Shown here in pieces: positions 13,994-24,100 of a stretch of DNA of 64,000 nt. The DNA is from Cruorifilaria tuberocauda (lineage: Eukaryota > Nematoda > Chromadorea > Rhabditida > Onchocercidae), in assembly GCA_013365365.1 (NCBI GenBank), contig JABVXU010000184.1, positions 1 through 64,000 on the forward strand, written 5' to 3'. Position numbers and translations under genes: made by a program. Below the pieces are notes generated by a model. The model was given only the letters and a program-made list of their open reading frames with translations. It made no database searches and was not told the DNA's origin. Positions within the stretch are counted from its first letter, which is position 1. Each line of letters starts with the position of its first letter.

Positions 13994-14193
13994 TCCCTCT
14001 CCCGCGAAGAGTCTTTCCTTTCTCTCAGAGAGTCCTCTCTTTCTTTCAGAGATTTCCTTTCTTTTCCTCTTCTCCTTTTACCTCTTAATCCCCGGTTATT
14101 GCTGGAAAAGGATTTGCTGCTTAAAGCGCTAAAGATATATCATCCATTATGCAAATGCACACAAATTTATCATTGAAAACTAACTGACGGACT

Positions 14194-14249
14194 GTCTCTC
14201 TCTCTCTCTCTCTTTCTCTTTCCCTAGCTCTTTCTCTCTCTCTCTCTTT
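14194..14249. repeat. CT microsatellite
   Basis: An interrupted CT dinucleotide run of about 56 bases with a central ccctag break. It is a simple repeat. Confidence 0.9.
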
Positions 14250-17200
14250 ATTATTTATTCTAATTTCGATATTATTTATAGCTAAAAAAATCAGATGATA
14301 AATATTTTCCTTTAGTAGACTGTAGTGAAGAGATAATTAAAAGAAAAAAGCATAACTGATATGCTATTCCGTTTTCCGCTATTAATCTTTTCTAATTATT
14401 TCCACAATTGATTACTGTGATTATTCTGCCTGAAATTCAATAAAGTTTATGAAATGAACTTAAAAGTGTAAAAAAGTAAACTATTAAGTGAACTTTGAAC
14501 TCTAATTCCTTCTATGCATCTTTTCTGTCGAAAAATTGTAAAAAAGACGAAATTTTTGCAAAAGAAAGTTCATTAATTCACCAGCCACGCTTCCGGAACC
14601 ATTCGGAATATGGAAAACAAATAGTGAAGATATCAGAAAATACCGGAAATTCACTCGAAGCATTTGTCAAAGTTTTTTTCCTCTATTTTTAGTGCGTTTG
14701 GGATACGTAAGCTTTAGAATTTAAATTTCTCGTTAAATAAATTTTCCGTGAAAAAAATTGAAAATATTCGGATTCATCAAGAAAAAAAAATTTAAGTTAG
14801 TGATTTAAAAATGAGCAATTTTGCAGATTTCTTTGTTTAACTTTCAGATCTCTAATAAGAATTTTCAAATGTGATAAATTTCGAAAAGTATATGATAAAC
14901 TTTTGATTTGATGATAACCTATTTAATAATCATAATAGCATTCATAAGAAAATATTAATTTGATTTGAATAATAATGGATGCAAAATTGCAATTTTTTTG
15001 TGTGTCTTTTTTCTCAGAGTATTTCTAATGTAATAAAAAGTAAAGTAAATTGAATTAACGACTAGTTAATTAGAATTAATAGTGAATTCCCTTCCATAAA
15101 AGTTCCACTCATATAAGAATGGGATTTTTATGTCACCAAGAAATTGATAATTCATATCAATTTATGATCAAAGCAATCCAACTAACTAACTTTTAAAAGT
15201 AATTTACAAATTAGTCGTTTGGTAATTTATGGTGACAGCGTAACTCATATTACCCTATAAGTCCATGGATGAACAAATTATATAAGTTGAATAATTGTTT
15301 CCGAAGAAGTACTTCAGAACCAATATCGACGATTAAGGTAATCTTCAAAGGCTAATAATTACTGATTATCACAATATGTATAAATTAAATTCAACAATAA
15401 ACAGCTGTTTCTCAACAGATCAAAAATCGAAAATGCGATCAAAAGTGTGATAATTTGTGAAAATCAGGCAAATGCATTTACAACTTTTTGAATAACTTAA
15501 TTTTACAACTTTGTAAACAAATTTTCACGAACACAACCTTTAATCTTTTAAACTATGAATCTTTTGAGAAGTTTAAGCTTTCATCTGAGAATAGCTGTTG
15601 CGCTAAATGTCTTCATTTAAATAAATAATAACAATGATTGATGGAATATTTGACGAGTAAAGTGAGCCGAATAAATAAATTCAGAATAGAAATAAATAAT
15701 ACATTTTAATTTAAACTCATGAACGACTTATGAAAGTTAGAATAATTGCATAAATTGAAATAAAAGACCGGAGAAAGTTATCTGCTTACGTTTAAAGTGT
15801 GCTATTTTATTATTTAAGTAGCTAATTAACAAATCGAATTGATGAAATGTGAAATATAGTTAGGGTGAGTTAGAGGAGAAATGCTGTACTATAAATGATC
15901 ACACAAATGGCCTTAGATAACTTTCTGCCAATTATCATCTCTCAATTTACTTCCTCTTTTGTCCTTTAGATTACTTGGATAGTTTAAATTAACTTTTTCC
16001 AGAAAATAAGATAGTATTACTTCATGAATTCGGAGTGAATAGTGGTCAGATAATGTTTAATTGGGAGATGATAAAATAGCAATTAGTTGGTAGTGATACT
16101 TTAATTAGATTAAATTTTAATTGAGAGAGATAGGTATGATGGATCGACCGGGTATTTTTACACAGCAAAAATATGGTGAAAAAGGAAAATTTTCCTTTCC
16201 TTTTTTCCTAGGAAGGGAAAAAGTGATGTATTTGAAAGAGAGAATGTTAAATGTGTCAAATCGATCAAGCGGATTTAATAGAGATGAAGGCATTATGCCA
16301 ATCAATTCAAATTTCCAGAAAACGAGAAAATGAGCTGGAAAAGGAAGATTAGAGATTTCCATTTTTGACAAGGAATAGTTTCGTTAAATTTGATTTCATC
16401 CTTTCAAAATTATAAGCTACACATTTATTGTTTTCTTCAGCTAACAATAATTTTCTCCCCTCTCCTATTCAAAATACACACTTTATCCTAAAATTCGCTT
16501 CCCCTTTTATTTCTCAATACTCTTTGAAACAAAATAATAATCAAAGAAATGATAACGATTTGATAGCAAAAGCATGATAACGATAAGATAATAAAATATT
16601 TCCTTGAAAATTTGAAATTAAATCAAACAGATTTATAATCAACGATTTATGCAAGAAGAAATTATAATAAGCAAGGAAACAGTCAGTATTAAAAATAATT
16701 ACCTGACTTAAATTCAATTGAAAAATTTTTACTTATTAATAGATTAGAATTTAATTTATCATTGGGTCATTAATTTTGGTCTTTCTATGGATAATTCTAG
16801 GAAAATTTGAAGGTTTCTTACAAAATAATAATATTGCAAGCAGAAGTGGTTTTGTTTGAAAGTAGCTTAAGACAAAGGAAAAAAGTGCCAGCGATGGCAA
16901 GAGCTTAAAGGAGGAGTGAAATTTGACATCTGATATGAACGGAACCAATCATATCCTTCGTTTTTGAACAGTGTTTTTAATGGACGGTTGATTGATAAAC
17001 TTGCTAATTTCTGATCTTTCTTTTTCCAGCAACAAAATCGGATGAAACCATCAATGCATTAATATTCACAGTTTATTCATTTGAAGCTTTTGCTCTTAGT
17101 TTTGAATTTTCATTGCAAATTAATTGTTACAAGAAATTTTCGAAAGTAAGAAAAGTATTGAAATGTTTGAAATCAATACCTAAAAAAGTAAAAGTATTCC

Positions 17201-17657
17201 AGTAGTAAATAGTAGCAAGGGGTAAAGAAGATGAAAAATTGATAATTTCTATAAATAAATATCAATTGAATGAATAAACGATATGAAATGGAATTTTGAT
17301 AAATAATTATTTTAGATAATATTAAATTAATGCGAAAATTTCAAAAGAAATGGAATTATTTGTCAAAATATTTTAAAATTTCCAAATCATAGTCAAATTA
17401 TTTATTGTTTTAAATCAATTAATTAATTAAATATTTCTTTCAGCTTAATTTCAGCAGTAACAATAGCCAATAGTTTTTTGTTCTGTAGTAATAACAATTA
17501 AAATTTGCATAATTGTTGAAATTATCACAATCGTGATTTACATTGGATTGAGTTGAAATTTTTTAACATTCAACTAGATATGGCCTGAAGTGATAAGAGA
17601 AGCAGTTCAGTGATATGCTGAAAATGAACATCAAAAGTCATCATTCATCTGTTTACT

Positions 17658-17714
17658 TGCGTGGAAGCACACGATGTGTAATGGAAATGCATCATTTGCA
17701 TTATCTTCCACGCA
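17658..17714. other. Structured segment: predicted three-way junction
   Basis: The closing stem is perfect over 10 bp: TGCGTGGAAG (17,658-17,667) pairs with CTTCCACGCA (17,705-17,714). Inside it two further stems can form: ACAC/GTGT (17,69-72 with 76-79 of the same hundred, loop GAT), and AATGCA (17,686-17,691) with TGCATT (17,697-17,702). The three stems do not overlap, so all can form together. This may be a non-coding RNA or a processed hairpin, but I recognise no known RNA family and see no promoter that settles it. Confidence 0.35.
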
Positions 17715-17763
17715 GCTAATAACTGGAAAAGCAGAGGTACCAAGGGAGTCTAATCAGTCATCA

Positions 17764-17780
17764 GCGCTTTCGATGAGCGC
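17764..17780. repeat. Short hairpin GCGCT/AGCGC
   Basis: GCGCT at 17,764-17,768 pairs exactly with AGCGC at 17,776-17,780 around a 7-base loop. It lies 50 bases to the right of the larger structured segment, so the two may belong to one structured transcript. Confidence 0.4.
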
Positions 17781-18118
17781 CTCTTCCACAACAACTGCCC
17801 AATTCTACTCTTTGTAATTCCTCCGCCAATTCAATATTGTTTCACAGGATTCTTCTAGCACAGTTTACAAACTTCATTTGAATATGTTAATTTGATGAGA
17901 TGAAATCTGCCACTATGATTATATAAATAGCTATTATCAGCTTTCCCAATGAATAATAAAACGCACATCATTAATTATAAAAGCAATAATAATCATTGCG
18001 ATATTAATAAATAATGATAATAATAAATAATAGTAATAAATCACGAAAATAACGATAATAATGATAATAAACAAGTAATAAATAACGATAAAAAACAAAT
18101 AATAAATAATAATCATGA

Positions 18119-18146
18119 CAATAATAATAATAATAATAATAATAAC

Positions 18147-18214
<68 letters not shown>

Positions 18215-18217
18215 TAG

Positions 18218-18248
<31 letters not shown>

Positions 18249-18251
18249 AAA
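18119..18251. repeat. AAT trinucleotide microsatellite
   Basis: A long run of aat/ata units with a few interruptions (aac, atg, agt). It creates spurious long open frames of poly-isoleucine on both strands. A less regular continuation with the same bias extends leftward to about 17,990. There is no evidence of a gene. Confidence 0.95.
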
Positions 18252-21151
18252 TAATAGTAATAACAATGATAACAATCATTCTTTTAGGTTCGTTTATAAA
18301 GTCGTGAAAGTGAAGAAGATCCGGAAAACTGATAAATTTGAAACTGTGCTAAGAAATATATTTTCCATTTCGCTTTTTATATTTTCGGATATTTATATAC
18401 AAAGAAACAAAGAATTCAATTATTATTAATTCCTTTAACTTAAACATACCGGTAATTTTAACAAAGTACTCACCTTTCCTTCCTTTTCTCTTTGATAAAT
18501 AATTGATAGAATCATGTAAGCACTGTTCTACTCGGTTGTTATCGCTATGATTATGATCTTTTACTGATTATTGCGTAACTTAAAGCATTAAAATTTTGCA
18601 GAAATAACAAAAAAAGAAACAAAGTGAAAGGAAAAAAGAAGGTAGAAGCAGAGAGTGGTAAAAATGAAATGAAAGTGATAGGTTCATCTCTGTGAAGCCT
18701 ATCATCCCTGGAGGGGAGGTTGCTTTTCTCGCTTCCAGGCCTATTTATGCTTCTCTTTTAGCTTCTACCAAATCATTCCAATAATTCTGGCTAATGCAAA
18801 CATTAATTATCGGAGTGGAAAATAATGCATTGATCTGAACTTTAGGGTCACGGCTTATCTTCAATTTCATTTCAGTTTCCAAGGCTTATTTCTCAATTTA
18901 TTTCAGTTTTTTTTTTCAATTTACTTCAGTTTTTTTTCTTCCCCTATCACCGAAAATTGACGAAAGTTACTTCATGCGTGATCAAAGGAAGCGTTAAATT
19001 TCATTGAAAGAAATATAATATGGAATGGAAGAGAATATATCAAATGAAATCAACGATATCTCAGATTTGACTAATTTGTAAGATAATCGATTAATACATT
19101 CATCTTGTCATTAAGCCTATGCAAGACTAATGGTAAGTTGAGGATAAATGAGCTGGGTGATAACAAATGTAATTAGATTGAAGTTGATGAATGACAGATG
19201 GTCATTTTCATCTCCTCGAAATAGGCGCAATTGTCTTCTTGGAGGAAGCTCAAAAGAAACATACAGAAATATTTTATTCTATAACTATTAATTTAAAAGA
19301 AAATCCTTTCATTCATCAAAGAAATTCTCATTTTAAAAATGCAATGTTTTTCTTGAAATTGCTTGCTTCATAAGCTAATTTCAAAAACAAAATTATTGTA
19401 TTGGGAGAAAATTTAATAACAATTATGAAAATGAAATTTAATTAATTATCTAGAGTAAAACTTTTTGTGCTTTTCATATTTTCCGGTAAAATTCATTGAA
19501 TATAATTAAAAATTTAACTATTTCAAAATTTTACTAAAAGTGAAGTTATCATTTCATTTTAAATGTATTTTTCAAGCAGCTATCAACCGAGAAAAATCAA
19601 GAATTCTGCATTTTAATCTGCATTCGGCGATTTAAAATTAGAGTACTTCGGGATAACAATATGATGGAATGAGGTCAAAGGTTACAAGGTCCATCTGTCT
19701 TGACATCAAAGCAAATTTTTGACGAGGTTCCGATTCAAAATGCGACTGGATAGTAGTATTATATGGATATTTCTTTTATTTTGATATTTATTCAGTTTTG
19801 TCCACAGTGTTTAACCGTTAAATGGGTGAATCATCGATCAAAATGAATGTTATCACTGAATGTTAATGTTGATTGATTGATTAATTCATCAATGGGTCAT
19901 CCTTCATTACTTGGTATTGTCATATGGATCTTAAAGACTTTTATTTCACTTCTATTTTTCAGTTAAATAATATCCATACAAATCAAATGACTGTTGAACA
20001 TCTACTGATTTTCCCATAAACATGAATTCCATTTCTCTTTTATTTTTGAAAAATTTTACTTAATTAAAAGATATTGGAAATCCTTTCAGGAGATAATATG
20101 CAAATGAAAGACATGTCGTGTGCGTAAAAAGAAAAGAAAGCAAATGCATTCATAAAAATAATGAGAAGAAACGAAAAAAATGGATGGAAATTCAGTTTGT
20201 CATTTAGAAATGATAAAAATGGATTAGATTTTAATTTCGTTTTGTTCTCCCCGGATTTTGAGGAAGATGACATTAATATTATTTTTTATATTATTTTCTT
20301 GCAACAAACAATGAAATATATAAATATACAAAACTTCGTGTCATCTCATCCTCAGTATGGTTTTTTTTACTCCTAACGATTCATGAATTTTAGAGGATTC
20401 CCAGGAATTGGTGATTCTCAGCAATAAAGGAATATGGCGATATATTCAAATTAGTTGTTACGTAGTGCTGTTTTCACTTCTGGTATAAGCGAAGGTAAAC
20501 ATAGAAAAAATTCAATAACTCTATACTGTATTTCATTTCTTATAACATAAGATGCTTTAATGCATTTCTTAGTATTTTAAATTTTCAACTGGACATAGTG
20601 ATTTCCGTTTGTCATCTCTCTTTTCAATATTTAAAAGTTCTTTATTTTGTAATGTGCGATGTTGAATTGATATCTTCACTTAAAAAGCGGTAATGTGATA
20701 GTACGTGCATTTTTATATTAATAATTATTTATTTGAATGTGAAACTTTACTAATGTGCATCTTAACTGAAATAGTATCTGTACTTCTCTTCGATAAAATC
20801 TTTTAGTGACTTCAAGTTTGATTCCTAATTTGCTATATTATCCTATGAATTGCTTAAATAAATATGTAGCTATTGTTTTATGTACCAGTCTTATTCTGGA
20901 CTAGGAAGAATTGTATTTAATCTAGTAATAGATAGAGGAAACAAATCGCATCAAATAATTAAGAGTAAATGTTTCAAAACTGAGTTGTGTAGTAATAGTT
21001 TTAATCATGTGGTTATGCATAAAAAGTTCGCTTGTTATTTTGTCTATCATGGGAATGGGAGATTCAACAGTATGCTGCACGGTTATTCTGCAAGAGTAGC
21101 TTGACGTCGACGCTGAAATGTCCATAAATTTCACGTGAAGTCATCGTTGTA
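18252..21151. other. Gene-free region upstream of the NADAR gene
   Basis: Apart from the paired hairpins near 18,700 I see no supported feature. Open frames at 19,191, 20,064/20,161 and 20,880/20,922 occur on both strands at the same places, lack splice partners, and resemble nothing known. The right end must hold the promoter of the gene that starts at 21,190. Confidence 0.5.
18677..18739. other. Two consecutive hairpins, possible structured RNA
   Basis: The first hairpin joins GATAGG-TTCA (18,677-18,686) to TGAA-g-CCTATC (18,693-18,703), 10 bp with one bulged base. The second joins CCTGGA (18,707-18,712) to TCCAGG (18,734-18,739). The segment is GC-richer than its flanks. It matches no RNA family I can name. 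Being a regulatory DNA element or chance are the alternatives. Confidence 0.3.
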
Positions 21152-21163
21152 TTTCCATTTCAG
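21152..21163 (+). promoter_or_regulatory. Probable trans-splice acceptor of the NADAR gene
   Basis: tttccatttcag ends at 21,163, 26 bases before the start codon at 21,190. There is no upstream coding exon and no ATG between them. In nematodes this arrangement usually marks the site where a spliced leader is added; an ordinary 5' UTR intron is the alternative. Confidence 0.5.
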
Positions 21164-21189
21164 ATTTGGAAGTATTGTGAAGTGGCATA

Positions 21190-24100
21190 ATGGATGACGG
21201 TAAAATAATATTAATCGGTAATGAAGGTGATATCCTACATTGTGGATATAGTCATACTCTAAGCGATGGTGGTAAAAGGTAAAGGTTGCAAATTTCATTT
21301 AGCTTGGAGCGATATTTTCTGCTTTTCCAACTTCAAAAATTGAGGTTTCGTCATGGTTCCTATTTGCAGATATCCGTCAGCTGATCATTATGCTCATGCA
21401 ATGATCCTTACACAACTCGGTTTAGATGAAGCACTTATTCTAGAGCTTTTGTGTACTTCGAGTGCTGATGTTCCAGTTAAGGTGTGCTTTCATTTTTCAT
21501 TTTTTTACTCGAATTCTCATTTTGTTATCTTCATCATCATTCTTTTTGAAGGCTCGTCAACTGCTACAAGAAAATATGCCAACAGGACATGATATGAATT
21601 CTCTAGCTAGTTATTTGCAAACGAGTCGTCAGTCATATACAATGCAGGGGTTGAGGATACGAGTAGAGCAAGATGCAGGTGAATAACAAAATTTAAACTG
21701 GCGAAGTGATCTCTGATTTCAAGAACTGCTTATCTGGAGTAATAGTGATATTTATTTGCGGTACATAATTTTACTTTGAAGCATTCGAAAAAGCTTTAAT
21801 GGATACAAAGGATGCATTGCTGATCGTTTGTGACGCACGTGATAGTGAACTTGGGATTGGTATGGATGAAGATACTTTTGTGGATTGGATGGCGAAGGAG
21901 AAGGTTGATGCTGCAATGTTGGGACACTGGATGAGAAATGAAAGGGGTCGACCGCCACAGCTAGGACATAATCAGCTAGGATATTTTCTTATGTGGCTAA
22001 GGTAAATTAATTTTATTATTAAATCAGTTTCTTTTAGATATGCAAGAAACTAACTTAAGGTTATATTTTGGTGAATGTTGTTCTGTAGTATAAAGCAAAA
22101 TATTGAGATGACCTGTTTTTGTTCATTTTTAATAATTATTCTGTTTTCATAACGACTTAATCTCTCAGTTTTTTAGGTATGAGGTCTCTGAAAAAAAACG
22201 AGCTGCTTTACTTAGCACTCAGTCCATTGAAGTGGATGGTATTTCAACTGACCAAAATGGTGACATAGTAAAAACAACTACATCTGATCTGGTCCTTTCA
22301 CTTCAAGTAAATTCATTATTATTGTTTATTACTGGAAATGATTTCGGTTGAAAATAAACCAAGAGTTTCGTATTTCTTTCTTTTTTAGGGTATTTTTCGG
22401 CCTCTAAGTAATTATTATGCATTGCCCTTTGATATGAAAGGGGAAAAGTACAGATCAGTGGAACACTATGCTTACCAAAGGCTTTTTGACGCTCTCCGTC
22501 TCGATGACAAATGCATTGGTGAGTAAGGAACTATTTTGGTACAGTGCTGTTTTCGTAAATAATCAGCTTTTTATCTTTAATTTTAATTTTGTGAAAACTG
22601 TGCTCTTCTTCATGTAAAAATTTTTTAATACTTCTCTCAACTGCAGAGAAAATTCGGACTACTGTAGATCCAGCAAATGTTGCGCTTGTTGCCAGAAGAG
22701 TTTTCAAACAGCAAAAGGTATTTTAGCCATGTTATGCTTCAAACAGCAATTGTTGAGTCGAAATTTCTCTTTTGTTCTGTTTAAGTTTGTTTATCTTATA
22801 TGATAAATGGAACAGCTTAAAAGTTAGTCGTTTAAAGCATAGCATTGTTGACTTAACAGATATATCGTCAAGACGATGCATCCTAGAATAGTCTTAAAAT
22901 TACTGGTATCGCTTTTAGCTCAGTGACGGAGCAGTGGATTCAAAGATGGGTCGTTTAGATCGATGGCGTCAATCTGCTATGAAACATAAGGTTTCTTGAT
23001 TTCTTTAAAATTTTTAAAACAAGACACAATCGCATTCGTTGAGTTCAAATAATTTTTTCATAGATGTCGAAGAATGAGGCTCTACAACAGTTGTTACTTT
23101 CTACTGGGCATGCATTGTTGATTGATACTACGGAAAGTGACAAAGCATGGGCATCTACAGCTGATGAATTTGAACTGCAGCATTTGCTGACGAAACGGTA
23201 CATTCTTCCAACTACAATCATCGATTGGATGACCGAGCGAACAAAACCTCCATCAGCTCTTTCCCATATTAGAGTTTGTTTCATTGCTAAGATTAGCATA
23301 CAATAACTTCTTTTTTTTTTTTTTTTGATTACTAAATGGTCAATAATTAACTTTGATTTGTGGAAAATGGAATGTTGGAGATTAACTATATCAAAGCATG
23401 TCTTATTGTTCTGATGCAAAAAGGATTTACTTATTTTAATTACAGGGAAATAAGACAGGACTTTTATTGATGGAGTTGCGTTCTAAATTTGCTGCGTTAT
23501 CAACGACACAGAATCGTATTCCATTGGTGTCACCGCTAGTAACAGCAATGGAATTACGAACTTTGCTGTCAGCCCATATGATTTGTTTCACTGCGGAAAG
23601 TGTTTTTCATTTTTTATATCCAGCACAAATCCGTTTGCCAAATCCACCAGAAACGCTACCTTCACCAGCTCATTACATAGCCAAGCAAGCTATAAGGTAC
23701 GGAGACAGTCATTATAATTTTTCTCTCTCATTAATATTTTGGTCTTGATCAACTTTATTACAAGTCTCAAAAAAAAACTCTAGGCACTTGTAATAATTGT
23801 CGAACAGGACGTCAAATCTTTAAAGGGAATTTCAAGATACTTACAATAAGTTGTATAAGTTAAATTAGATGCATAAAGTGAAAAAAGAAGATTTCCTCGC
23901 TTACACTTAAACATCTTGAAGATCACTTTTTTCAGGTATTTTAACATTTGTGCAGAAGACGCTTTTTATATAAATGAAAGTGTGCACAGTACAGAATGTT
24001 GGTATAGAATGAACACTGTAATTGAATCAAGTAACCCAACGCTTGACAAAGTTCAGGTGAAAGAAATTTTTTTAAGTATGCAGTTGTTTGTATTTCTAGT

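Larger units (their letters stand above)
13546..17600. other. Gene-free region with a GC-richer patch
   Basis: There is no supported gene. A relatively GC-rich, pyrimidine-rich patch at about 13,815-14,100 stands out from the AT-rich surroundings. Overlapping open frames there (13,726-14,176) use all three frames equally and look like by-products of base composition. The patch contains a short hairpin at 13,963-13,993. From 14,250 to 17,600 the sequence is plain AT-rich intergenic DNA. Confidence 0.5.

Noticed and set aside
13726..14176. Four overlapping plus-strand open frames
   Set aside because: Several frames are equally open in the GC- and pyrimidine-rich patch, the translations have no domain, and there is no clear splice or start context.
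17937..18429. Long open frames of poly-isoleucine on both strands
   Set aside because: They are read through the AAT microsatellite and its degenerate flanks, so they reflect the repeat and not a gene.
20105..20115. TGAAAGACATG, the first 11 bases of the mir-71 mature sequence
   Set aside because: The following bases do not match mir-71 and I see no pairing arm on either side, so it is probably chance.
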